Assembly (NCBI RefSeq): GCF_002368035.1
Contig: NZ_AP018222.1
Span: 682,001-746,000 of the forward strand
DNA length: 64,000 bases
Reading direction: 5' to 3'
DNA from: Nostoc linckia NIES-25
Lineage (GTDB): Bacteria > Cyanobacteriota > Cyanobacteriia > Cyanobacteriales > Nostocaceae
Shown here: positions 32,746 to 40,537 of the stretch, one piece after another
How the letters are laid out: every line of letters begins with the position of its first letter
How positions within the stretch are numbered: the stretch's first letter is position 1
Notes under the pieces: model-generated
The model's database searches: none
Seen by the model: the letters and a program-made list of their open reading frames with translations, nothing else
What the model was told of the DNA's origin: nothing
Position numbers and translations under genes: made by a program

Positions 32746-33105
32746 ATGGCTTCAAGAATTGCAGGAGTTGAAAATGTACCTCACGTGGTTGGTACGGGAG
32801 AAAATAGGGTTTTATTGGTTCTGCCAGATGTTTATAGCTCGTTTGGTGCTGCATTAGGTGTTGTTAAGCTCACAGGTGACCCACCAGCAGGCGTTCCCTC
32901 TACAACTGTTGGCCGCGCAGTAGCCGATGGATTAATTCGCAAAATAAAAATCTCATATATTGGTGCGAATACGAGGCGGAAAACAGCAACATTAATTGTT
33001 GCAGGCGACAAAGCTATGCAAGCTCGTGCATCTTTAGTCGGTTCAACTTTCAATAATTTCAAAGTTAAAACAGCTTACTACCCGACAAATATTCAACTTG
33101 GGTAA
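32746..33105 (+). CDS. ~120-residue structural-module protein A
   Basis: The 119-residue protein has VGTGENRVLLVLPDVYSSFG at the front and VADGLIRKIKISYIGANTRR toward the back. Its length, the (V/G)-x-GLIRKI-type segment followed by a basic RR motif and the alternating strands match the next two genes, so the three could be one expanded family. It is separated from the 291-residue gene by 127 bases, where an internal promoter could lie. Confidence 0.65.
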   Translation: MASRIAGVENVPHVVGTGENRVLLVLPDVYSSFGAALGVVKLTGDPPAGVPSTTVGRAVADGLIRKIKISYIGANTRRKTATLIVAGDKAMQARASLVGSTFNNFKVKTAYYPTNIQLG

Positions 33106-33108
33106 TTT

Positions 33109-33471
33109 ATGCCCAAACTTCAGAAGTACTTCATTACTAATGTTGACCTTGATAAGTTCTATTTCAAGTCAACAGCCGGACTTTATCAAAGTATTGGTAG
33201 TGGTGTTACTGGCATTTATCCGGCATCAGACAATGAGCTAGACCAACCAGAAGTCACGGTTAAAAACCTTTTACGAGAAGGTTTATTAATTCGTATTGGG
33301 GCAACTGTTTTAGTAGGTACTAAAAGAAGAAGCTTAGAGTTGCTTTGTAATAAATTAGTCTTTCCACAAATTTTAGATACCGCACTAAATAAAAGCTTCT
33401 CTATTACTGGTGGCGCTTCTGGTCAAATTAAATCGTTAAATCAACGACTAAAACAAATTTCTAGAGGATGA
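33109..33471 (+). CDS. ~120-residue structural-module protein B
   Basis: The 120-residue protein contains STAGLYQSIGSGVTGIYPA, VKNLLREGLLIRI, TKRRSLELLCNK and ends SITGGASGQIKSLNQRL...ISRG. Protein C carries the same landmarks (APAGLYDG, VKNLLRKGILRRV, RLKLLCTS, SITGGGSGTIQS, VVSRG) in the same places, so B and C are clear paralogues. It starts 3 bases after gene A ends. Confidence 0.72.
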   Translation: MPKLQKYFITNVDLDKFYFKSTAGLYQSIGSGVTGIYPASDNELDQPEVTVKNLLREGLLIRIGATVLVGTKRRSLELLCNKLVFPQILDTALNKSFSITGGASGQIKSLNQRLKQISRG

Positions 33472-33472
33472 A

Positions 33473-33835
33473 ATGGCAAAGTTAGACAAATTCGTTGCGA
33501 CTGTTGGTACACTTAAATATGCTTTTCGTGCCCCGGCTGGCTTGTATGATGGGACAATTGCAACAGAAACGGGAATCGCAGTCGCCGCAGACGCCGATCA
33601 AGATTTACCAGAGTATCCGGTGAAGAACCTTTTAAGAAAAGGAATTCTTAGAAGGGTAACCGCTATTACTAGGACAAGTGCTGGTAGACCTAGCCGATTG
33701 AAATTACTATGCACTAGCGCGAAACTAGCTACAATTTTGGATGCTCTAAAAGGAGATCCTTATAGTATTACTGGTGGTGGCAGTGGCACTATTCAAAGCG
33801 TTGGCTTTAGCCTGCGCGTTGTTTCTCGTGGCTAA
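33473..33835 (+). CDS. ~120-residue structural-module protein C (paralogue of B)
   Basis: The 120-residue protein shares the order AGLY, VKNLLRKGIL, RRV, LKLLC, YSITGGGSG and a terminal SRG with protein B. Identity is moderate, so the duplication is old. Multi-copy small beta-rich proteins are what one expects of coat or tube subunits, but no known capsid family is recognised. It starts one base after gene B and overlaps the next gene by 8 bases. Confidence 0.72.
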   Translation: MAKLDKFVATVGTLKYAFRAPAGLYDGTIATETGIAVAADADQDLPEYPVKNLLRKGILRRVTAITRTSAGRPSRLKLLCTSAKLATILDALKGDPYSITGGGSGTIQSVGFSLRVVSRG

Positions 33836-34193
33836 TTGGGAGTTAGTTGGGGAATTGATTGTCACTAATCAATGGCAGTCTTTTCCTGATGAAGTCGTAG
33901 CGGACACTTTTCGTTTGACTACGACGATTCAAAACTTGGATGACTGGAATAAATGGAAGTTTAGAAGCGGTGCATATTTGCGATTTTTTTATAGTGATGG
34001 CAGCGCTTCACGCAATTGCTACATCAAAGTAATCGATGTCCCCACAGTTTACGACTTGCCAGTTCCTTACGAATTGCGAGAGCAAGGATACGTAATTAGA
34101 ACTCCTCAAGTTATCCGAGCATCACGATACCTGCCTTTTACTCCTGAGACAAATTTTGCTCAGTGGAATTTGAAGATAGAGGCTTTAATTTAA
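33828..34193 (+). CDS. hypothetical structural-module protein, 121 residues
   Basis: I choose the GTG at 33828 (read MANWELVGELIVTNQWQSFP) since the longer frame from 33774 is hydrophobic and is a shadow of protein C. The product is beta-rich with DDWNKWKFRSGAYLRFFYSD and IRASRYLPFTPETN. The aromatic character suits a baseplate, tail or surface protein, but no family is recognised. Its TAA overlaps the next ATG (TAATG). Confidence 0.62.
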   Translation: MANWELVGELIVTNQWQSFPDEVVADTFRLTTTIQNLDDWNKWKFRSGAYLRFFYSDGSASRNCYIKVIDVPTVYDLPVPYELREQGYVIRTPQVIRASRYLPFTPETNFAQWNLKIEALI

Positions 34194-34516
34194 TGCTGAA
34201 TAATCCATCTGATTCATCTAATGGTTCTGCTGTTCCATTCGATAAATGCACTAATGATGAAAAGAGTTTAAATGCTAATGGAACTCTTTTGTTAGAGGCT
34301 AACGCTAACAGAAGTTATGCGATTTTTGTGAATAACTCCAATATTGATATAACTTTAGTTTTGGCAGAGTCAGCCAACGCAGTAAATAAAAAAGGAGTTA
34401 TTATCAAACCGCGAGGTGGTAGTTATGAGATTAATCAAAACAATCTCTACACTGGGAAGATTTCTGCTGTCGCCGCAAGTAATTGTAAGATTTCGTTTGT
34501 GGAGTGTAGCTATTAA
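34193..34516 (+). CDS. hypothetical structural-module protein, 107 residues
   Basis: The ATG at 34193 overlaps the previous stop. The product reads MLNNPSDSSNGSAVPFDKCT, then a beta-sandwich-like part (LLLEANANRSYAIFVNNSNI). It is similar in layout to the next gene product (ADNSNRKGATIWNYSNAPLC), and both resemble the small head- or tail-decoration domains of phages that start with an ANxxR-type strand. Assignment is inferred. Confidence 0.65.
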   Translation: MLNNPSDSSNGSAVPFDKCTNDEKSLNANGTLLLEANANRSYAIFVNNSNIDITLVLAESANAVNKKGVIIKPRGGSYEINQNNLYTGKISAVAASNCKISFVECSY

Positions 34517-34839
34517 TGGCTCTCTGGAATCCCGCTACTGTTAATCCTGCAACTAGTGGTGTTGCTACGCCTACCAGCGTTGCTGTTAGCAACACAATGC
34601 AAACTATACTTGCTGATAATTCAAATCGTAAAGGTGCAACTATTTGGAATTATAGTAATGCTCCTTTGTGTATTGATTTTGGTAATTCCGTTTCTAAAAC
34701 TGTTTTCGCTTACAGAATCAGTGCGGGCGGATATTACGAAATTCCATTTGGCTACACTGGTATTGTTTCTGGAATTTGGGACGATACCGGACTACTTTTA
34801 GGTACTGGTGGCAAGGCTTTAGTCCGAGAACTTATTTAA
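34516..34839 (+). CDS. hypothetical structural-module protein, phage-decoration-like
   Basis: The 107-residue protein contains ILADNSNRKGATIWNYSNAP, then LCIDFGNSVSKTVFAYRISA and GGYYEIPFGYTGIVSGIWDD. This strand pattern (N-x-x-R-x-x-x-x-I-x-N then Y-x-I/P-F-x-x-G) is common in small phage virion proteins of unknown exact role. Its ATG overlaps the stop of the preceding gene by one base (TAATG). Confidence 0.68.
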   Translation: MALWNPATVNPATSGVATPTSVAVSNTMQTILADNSNRKGATIWNYSNAPLCIDFGNSVSKTVFAYRISAGGYYEIPFGYTGIVSGIWDDTGLLLGTGGKALVRELI

Positions 34840-34841
34840 TT

Positions 34842-35165
34842 ATGAAATTCGATCCGACGGTAGCCGGTTTATTATTATCTTTGGTTTGTGCCGTTTCTGG
34901 ATGGGTTGTCTGGTGGTTTAATAAAATCCAATTTGACAAACAATTATCAAATCAAAGAGCTGCTGATGCGGCCAAGAAAGAGTACGCTGCACAGCGAGAT
35001 TTTGAGCATCTCAAAAATAATCAAATTCAAATTTCTGAAGCTATTGCTCACGGGTTTGAAGACCTGGAAGATATGATTCGTGTCTTGGGACGTGATTTAA
35101 CTGAGATGAAAGCTTATTTAATCCGTACCAGAATTAACGATCGCGGTGGGCACACCGACGGCTAA
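34842..35165 (+). CDS. small membrane protein with holin-like outline
   Basis: I choose the ATG at 34842 (MKFDPTVAGLLLSLVCAVSG, 107 residues). One transmembrane helix at about residues 7-26 is followed by a charged coiled coil (KIQFDKQLSNQRAADAAKKE; LEDMIRVLGRDLTEMKAYL). Single-TM, coiled-coil proteins at the end of a virion operon are often holins or spanin-like lysis factors; without a lysin gene next to it this remains a guess. Last gene of the run. Confidence 0.65.
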   Translation: MKFDPTVAGLLLSLVCAVSGWVVWWFNKIQFDKQLSNQRAADAAKKEYAAQRDFEHLKNNQIQISEAIAHGFEDLEDMIRVLGRDLTEMKAYLIRTRINDRGGHTDG

Positions 35166-35243
35166 CTACAACTTCCAGTGTGAGCGTGAGCGATTGCCAG
35201 CCCTGCCCACATGCTTAACTCGTGCGGGGATTCATCCTAATTC

Positions 35244-35798
35244 ATGTCTCAAGTTCCCATCCGGCTGGAAACACTACGGTTAATGTTACGTGGATTTCAG
35301 GATAGCGACATAGCGGCGTTCTTGTCCTATCGCTCCGATCCTCAAGTGGCGAAGTATCAAAGTTGGGATACGCCTTACTCAGAAATGGAAGCGTTGAAAT
35401 TTATACAATCGATGAAGCAGTCAACACCAGGCGTATTAGGCGAGTGGTATCAGCTAGCGATTGAATTGAAGGATACAGGCGAAATGATTGGGGATTGCGC
35501 CTTTTGCATTTTAGCTGATGACGGACGGCAGGCAGAAATTGGCTTCACGCTGATGCGATCGCACCAAGGTAATGGCTATGCAACTGAAGCTGTAACGAAG
35601 TTACTCGAATATTTATTTACAAAACACAAATTGCATCGCGTACGTGCAAACTGCGATCGTGCAAACATCGCATCCGCTAAACTTTTAGAGCGAGTTGGTA
35701 TGAGGCGCGAAGGACACTTTATCAAAAGTTTGTGGTTTAAAGGCGAGTGGGTAGACGAACTATGGTTCGCTATTTTGCATGAAGAATGGCGACAATGA
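35244..35798 (+). CDS. GNAT-family N-acetyltransferase (RimJ/RimL type)
   Basis: The 184-residue enzyme has the RimJ/RimL pattern: ETLRLMLRGFQDSDIAAFLS, the acetyl-CoA loop QGNGYATEAVTKLLEYLF, and HRVRANCDRANIASAKLLER, ending in WFKGEWVDELWFAIL. It transfers acetyl groups to an amine acceptor, possibly a protein N-terminus; the target is unknown. It contains a HIP1 site at 35558 and so looks like host DNA, unlike the module to its left. Confidence 0.92.
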   Translation: MSQVPIRLETLRLMLRGFQDSDIAAFLSYRSDPQVAKYQSWDTPYSEMEALKFIQSMKQSTPGVLGEWYQLAIELKDTGEMIGDCAFCILADDGRQAEIGFTLMRSHQGNGYATEAVTKLLEYLFTKHKLHRVRANCDRANIASAKLLERVGMRREGHFIKSLWFKGEWVDELWFAILHEEWRQ

Positions 35799-35829
35799 AG
35801 TTATAAAAAAACTAGTTACACTGATTCTT

Positions 35830-36102
35830 ATGGAACGCGAAGCTCTAACAATCCGTTTTCCATCTGACCTCCTTGCCAAAGCCAGAAAACTCAAGCAAGA
35901 CAACGAATCATTTAATGATTTAATAGTTGAGGCTTTAGAAAACGAGGTGCGACGCCGCCGGGGATGGGCTGCTCATCAACGAATTATCGCCCGCAGCGAA
36001 AATGTGAAAGCTAAAACAGGAATACAACCAGCCTCTACAGATTTGATTCGCAATCTTAGCTCGACTTTATCCATTTTTAGCTTCGGGTCATCACAAGGAT
36101 AG
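35830..36102 (+). CDS. antitoxin-like gene truncated by an IS insertion
   Basis: The frame encodes MEREALTIRFPSDLLAKARK and KQDNESFNDLIVEALENEVR, an RHH/CopG-like DNA-binding outline typical of antitoxins. From codon 78 onward the product (SSTLSIFSFGSSQG) is encoded by the left end of the insertion at 36060. Removing the insertion and one copy of the target repeat restores DLIRNLREDALDT and a TGA at 36742-36744. An ATG at 35779 is also possible. The toxin partner is not visible and may have been lost. Confidence 0.75.
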   Translation: MEREALTIRFPSDLLAKARKLKQDNESFNDLIVEALENEVRRRRGWAAHQRIIARSENVKAKTGIQPASTDLIRNLSSTLSIFSFGSSQG

Positions 36103-36717
36103 GCGATCGCTAAAAAATGCGGGTTTTGCTGCATACATAACATTTAAATACAGTCTTGGTGAATACTGGTGACTCGCGCAATAGACTGAGACTGGAACTG
36201 CGGTTTGGTATCACACAGGTTTACCTGTGGTTCCTATTCGTTGGGTATTAGTACGTGACTCTCTGGGTAAATTTGAATCACAGGCTTTGTTATCTACTTT
36301 TCAAGAATATTCTCCTAAACAAATCTTGGAGTGGTTTGTACGTCGCTGGCAGATTGAAGTAACTTTTGAAGAAGTGAGGAAACATCTAGGAATGGAAACT
36401 CAACTTTGTCTTTGGTCAGACCAGTCAATTGCTCGTACAACACCTACATTGCTGGGATTATTTTCCTTGGTCGTGATTTTGGCAGACCATTTACAAGCTA
36501 ATTTTTCTTGGACAATTCAGCAAACAATCTGGTACTCCAAAGTTTTGCCTACTTTTTCGGATGCACTGGCTTTAGTTAGACGATTTTTATGGGCTAGCAC
36601 TTTTTCCACATCTTCCGAAACCACTCAAATGATAAAAGTCCCTCGTCTTTTATTTGAGCGTTTGAGAGATATTGCTGTTTACGCTGCTTGATTGAATCAA
36701 AAATGGATAAAGTCGAG
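36060..36717. mobile_element. 658-bp internally deleted insertion sequence (IS4/IS701-like)
   Basis: The ends CTCGACTTTATCCATTTTT and its inverted copy at 36699-36717 are a perfect 19-bp terminal repeat. The target duplication is CTTAG (36055-36059 and 36718-36722), or TTAG if four bases, which fits the YTAR target of IS701. Only the last part of the transposase gene remains inside, so it cannot move by itself. Confidence 0.88.
36227..36691 (+). pseudogene. 3' fragment of an IS4/IS701-type transposase
   Basis: The open frame encodes 154 residues, from PIRWVLVRDSLGKFESQALL to RDIAVYAA, with the C-terminal catalytic glutamate region in WQIEVTFEEVRKHLG. The same frame extends left through GTAVWYHTGLPVVP to about 36196. 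The N-terminal two thirds with the catalytic aspartates are missing because of the internal deletion. Confidence 0.85.
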
Positions 36718-36921
36718 CTTAGAGAAGATGCATTGGACACCTGACGCTGCACTTGTTAGACAACTTACGCCCCGATCGACTTACCTACGAGAATTAAGAG
36801 AAATATGACAGTTTAGCAAAGTTTGACTTTTAACACGTATTGCATTTTCTTTAACAAAACAATTGCCAATTAATAAAAAAGTGATTTACGTTATAATCTT
36901 GACAAAACACCGTAAAATTTT

Positions 36922-37152
36922 ATGAATACAGTAGAAATTCGCCAGCAAATTAAAGAATATATCGATAAACTCTCACCAGAGAGATTATTAGTAGCTGCTG
37001 ATTTTTTAGCCTATTTAACAGAAAGAGACGAGAATGACGCAACTGAAGAATTATTGAAAATAGAGGGTTTTAAAGAAGCTTTGGCTCAAGCAAAGAAGAA
37101 TGTTGAAGAAGGTAAGGTAATATCTGTTGACCAACTCAAACGAAAATATTAA
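36922..37152 (+). CDS. antitoxin of a RelE-type pair
   Basis: The 76-residue protein reads MNTVEIRQQIKEYIDKLSPE and LLVAADFLAYLTERDEND, with a basic end DQLKRKY. This is the short cyanobacterial antitoxin family that precedes RelE-like toxins. It overlaps the toxin frame by 26 bases. Confidence 0.8.
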   Translation: MNTVEIRQQIKEYIDKLSPERLLVAADFLAYLTERDENDATEELLKIEGFKEALAQAKKNVEEGKVISVDQLKRKY

Positions 37153-37411
37153 GTATACTGTTGTTATTAGTATTGATGATCAAGAATTTTTCGAGTCTTC
37201 TTCCGCTTCTTTACAGAAGAAATTAGATCGTTGTTTTGAACGTTTAAAGATCGATCCTCGTAATTATCCTAATATAAAACCTTTGAAAGGTGAGTTATCA
37301 GGTTTTTATCGTTATCGTGTAGGAGACTACCGGGTTATTTACCAAATAGATGATATCTTAAATCAGGTATCAATTATTTTGATTCAACATCGAAGTACAG
37401 TTTATGAATAA
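37127..37411 (+). CDS. RelE/ParE-family toxin
   Basis: The 94-residue protein contains LQKKLDRCFERLKIDPRNYP and KPLKGELSGFYRYRVGDYRV then IYQIDD and IILIQHRSTVYE, the full RelE-like signature including the arginines of the mRNA-cleavage site. The frame starts at a TTG (37127) inside the antitoxin gene. Strong overlap points to coupled translation. Confidence 0.88.
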   Translation: MTNSNENIKYTVVISIDDQEFFESSSASLQKKLDRCFERLKIDPRNYPNIKPLKGELSGFYRYRVGDYRVIYQIDDILNQVSIILIQHRSTVYE

Positions 37412-37556
37412 TTGAGAAATGTATTTTGAAAATACATAGTATAACTGATATCGTCCTTCTACCTTCCTAAAAGGTTACTTGCAAAGTCTTATAAAATCTC
37501 ATCCAAAGGCGCAAAGTCTCTAAGAAAAAACTTTGCGCCTTTGCGATTATATTTTT

Positions 37557-39626
37557 TTAAACTTCAACATTTAAAGTACGCACCAAAAAAGCCCATTTAT
37601 CGGCGGCTTCTTCGATAATTTTAGCTGTGGGTTTACCTGCTCCATGCCCTGCCTTAGTTTCAATTCTAATTAACACTGGCGCATCACCTGTGTGATTTGC
37701 TTGCAAAGCGGCGGCAAATTTGAAACTATGAGCGGGAACAACGCGGTCGTCGTGGTCGGCTGTGGTAATCAAAGTTGCAGGGTAAGCTGTGTCTGGTTTG
37801 AGATTGTGCAATGGTGAATAAGCATACAACGCAGGAAATTCTTCTGGATTATCTGGGGAACCATATTCAGCAGTCCAAGCCCAGCCAATGGTAAATTTGT
37901 GGAATCGCAACATATCCATAACGCCGACTGCTGGCAAAGCTGCACCAAACAAATCGGGACGCTGGGTCATACAAGCACCCACTAATAAACCGCCGTTACT
38001 TCCACCTGCGATCGCCAGCTTATCAGTTTTAGTATACTTGTTAGCAATTAACCACTCAGCCGCAGCAATAAAATCATCGAAGACGTTCTGTTTTTTCTCC
38101 TTCATTCCTCCTTGATGCCATTCTTCACCATACTCACCACCACCGCGTAAATTCGGCATTGCATACACACCACCCATCTCCATCCACACCAACAAACTCA
38201 CAGAAAAACCAGGTGTCATGGAAGCATTAAAACCACCATAAGCATAAAGATAAGTCGGGTTACTTCCATCTAATTTAATGCCTTTTTTGTGAGTGATAAA
38301 CATTGGCACTCTAGTACCATCTTTACTGTGATAAAAGACTTGTTTTGTCTCATAATCATCAGGATTAAAATCTACCTGTGGTGCGCGGAAAATCTCACTT
38401 TTTCCAGTTACCATATCGTAGCGATAAATAGTCCCTGGTATGGTAAAGCTGGTAAAATTATAAAAAGTTTCAGTATCGTAACGCTTACCACCAAAGCCAG
38501 CTGCGGAACCAAGTCCCGGTAATTCTACCTCGCGTATAAATTCACCTTTGAGGTCAAAAATTTTAATTTGGGTGTGAGCATCTTTCAAATAATCAGCAAT
38601 CAATTGATTATTCAGAATACCAACACTTTCCAAAGTTTCTGCTGACTGGGGAATAATTTCTTGCCAATTTTCTGGCGCAGGATTGTTGGTATCAATGGCA
38701 ATTAATCTTCCCCGTGGGGCATTTAAATCTGTGCGAAAATAAAAGACGCTACCATCATTATCGATAAAGCTATAATCTGCCTCAAACTCATTAATAAGTT
38801 CTACAACTTCAGCATTGGGATTAGTCAAGTCTTTGTAGAAAAGTAAATTTTTAGAATCAGTTCCCAGCCAAACTGAAATTATGAGATAGGTTCCATCTTC
38901 AGTTACACCACCACCAAAACCCCATTCTTTTTGGTCAGGGCGATGGTAAATTAGTACGTCTTCTGATTGGGGTTTACCTAGTTGATGATAGTAAAGTTTT
39001 TGATAATAATTAACATCTTCTAATCGAGTTTTTTCATTCGGTTCATCATAGCGACTATAGAAAAAACCTTGGCGATCGCGTGTCCAAGATGCACCAGAAA
39101 ATTTAATCCATTTCAAATAGTCTTGTAAGTCTTCTCCAGTTTCGATATCGCGGACTTTCCACTCTTGCCAATCAGAACCAGATGTCGATATCCCATAAGC
39201 TAAAAGTTTACCATCTTCGCTAATGGACAATCCCGAAAGCGCAACAGTACCATCTTCTGATAATTTATTCGGGTCAAGTAAAACTCTAGGTTCAGCATCG
39301 AGAGATTTTAAAGTGTAGAGGACACTTTGATTTTGCAATCCATCATTTTTAAAATAAAAGTATTGTTCGCCTTCTTTAAAAGGGATACTATATTTTTCAT
39401 AATCCCAAAGTTTCGTCAAACGTTGTTTTATTTTTTCCCTAGCAGGAATTTCACCCAAGTAACCAAAAGTAACTTGATTTTGTGATTCAATCCAAGCCCT
39501 TGTTTCTGGGGAATCAGGATTTTCTAACCAACGGTAGGGATCTGCAACTACAGTACCGTGATAATTATCGACTCGATCGCTCTTGTGGCTGGATGGGTAA
39601 GTGAGGGATTTTTCAGACGACGGCAT
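37557..39626 (-). CDS. prolyl oligopeptidase (S9A)
   Basis: The 689-residue enzyme cleaves short peptides after proline. The N-terminal beta-propeller begins with DPYRWLENPDSPETRAWIES; the catalytic alpha/beta-hydrolase domain has the serine in AIAGGSNGGLLVGACMTQRP, the aspartate in TTADHDDRVVPAHS and the histidine in ETKAGHGAGKPTAK. No signal peptide is present, so it acts in the cytoplasm. Length and motifs are standard. Confidence 0.96.
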   Translation of the reverse strand: MPSSEKSLTYPSSHKSDRVDNYHGTVVADPYRWLENPDSPETRAWIESQNQVTFGYLGEIPAREKIKQRLTKLWDYEKYSIPFKEGEQYFYFKNDGLQNQSVLYTLKSLDAEPRVLLDPNKLSEDGTVALSGLSISEDGKLLAYGISTSGSDWQEWKVRDIETGEDLQDYLKWIKFSGASWTRDRQGFFYSRYDEPNEKTRLEDVNYYQKLYYHQLGKPQSEDVLIYHRPDQKEWGFGGGVTEDGTYLIISVWLGTDSKNLLFYKDLTNPNAEVVELINEFEADYSFIDNDGSVFYFRTDLNAPRGRLIAIDTNNPAPENWQEIIPQSAETLESVGILNNQLIADYLKDAHTQIKIFDLKGEFIREVELPGLGSAAGFGGKRYDTETFYNFTSFTIPGTIYRYDMVTGKSEIFRAPQVDFNPDDYETKQVFYHSKDGTRVPMFITHKKGIKLDGSNPTYLYAYGGFNASMTPGFSVSLLVWMEMGGVYAMPNLRGGGEYGEEWHQGGMKEKKQNVFDDFIAAAEWLIANKYTKTDKLAIAGGSNGGLLVGACMTQRPDLFGAALPAVGVMDMLRFHKFTIGWAWTAEYGSPDNPEEFPALYAYSPLHNLKPDTAYPATLITTADHDDRVVPAHSFKFAAALQANHTGDAPVLIRIETKAGHGAGKPTAKIIEEAADKWAFLVRTLNVEV

Positions 39627-39809
39627 AATATCAGGTTAAAAGTACTATTTTACATATTACAAAGATAGACTCCAAATTTGGAGTATATACTATGCGAATG
39701 TATGCCCAACTTGTAGATTATTGCTTAAAACTGTCATTAGCCATTAGTAACTCGTTCTTTGCTAATGACCCATCAAGTAATTACGCAATTGAGTGGAGAT
39801 GAATTAATT

Positions 39810-40388
39810 ATGACTTTTTTAACTTTACAGTTACCGGCTAATCTCCAATTTACGGACGATCAATTTGAACAAATTATTGCTGTAAATAAAGATTTGCGTT
39901 TGGAATTAACGGCTCAAGGAGAATTAGTAATCATGCCACCCACCGGAGGAGAAACAGGTAATCGTAATTTTGATTTATTAGGACAACTCTGGTTTTGGAA
40001 CAGCAAAAATAATTTAGGTAAAGCTTTTGATTCTTCCACTGGTTTTAAACTTCCTAATGGTGCAACTCGCTCTCCTGATGCTTCTTGGATAAAGTTAGAA
40101 AGATGGGATGCTCTCATACCGCAACAAAGAAAAAAATTTCTCCCCTTGTGTCCAGATTTTGCTGTGGAATTGGTTTCTGAAACTGACGATTTAGAAGATA
40201 CTCAAGCTAAGATGCACGAATACTTAGCAAATGGATTAAAACTAGGTTGGTTAATTAATCCCAAAGAGAAACAAGTAGAAATTTATCGCCCTAATCAAGT
40301 ACCTGAAGTTTTACAATTTCCCACAAGTTTATCTGGTGAAGATGTTCTCCCTGGTTTTATTTTAAATCTACAATCAATTTTTGGATAA
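39810..40388 (+). CDS. Uma2-family (DUF820) putative endonuclease
   Basis: I choose the ATG at 39810 (MTFLTLQLPANLQFTDDQFE, 192 residues), the usual family start; ATG 39765 or TTG 39759 would add 15 or 17 residues. Family marks are ELVIMPPTGGETGNRNFDLL, GATRSPDASWIKLERWDAL, CPDFAVELVSETDDLEDTQ and LGWLINPKEKQVEIYRP, which carry the predicted PD-(D/E)XK residues. Function unproven. Confidence 0.9.
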   Translation: MTFLTLQLPANLQFTDDQFEQIIAVNKDLRLELTAQGELVIMPPTGGETGNRNFDLLGQLWFWNSKNNLGKAFDSSTGFKLPNGATRSPDASWIKLERWDALIPQQRKKFLPLCPDFAVELVSETDDLEDTQAKMHEYLANGLKLGWLINPKEKQVEIYRPNQVPEVLQFPTSLSGEDVLPGFILNLQSIFG

Positions 40389-40399
40389 TCATTCTCAAA

Positions 40400-40425
40400 C
40401 AAAAAGCCCCGTCAGAAGCCGGGGC
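40400..40425 (-). terminator. rho-independent terminator of the hmp operon
   Basis: On the minus strand the stem GCCCCG / CGGGGC, loop GCTTCTGA, is followed by TTTTTG. It lies 113 bases after the hmpE stop codon, and on the plus strand just after the Uma2 gene. Confidence 0.75.
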
Positions 40426-40537
40426 GAATACGTGCTATTTCACATTATAGAACAATTGTACTACAAAATGCTATTAAAAGCAAAACCTAAGACCGTGTAG
40501 AGTTTTGCCTGCGTAAAATCCGAGTCTTTTAGTTGGT

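Noticed and set aside
28543..35165. Ordinary tailed prophage
   Set aside because: No terminase, portal, protease, tape-measure, sheath or baseplate protein could be recognised; only generic fibre and decoration-like proteins are seen.
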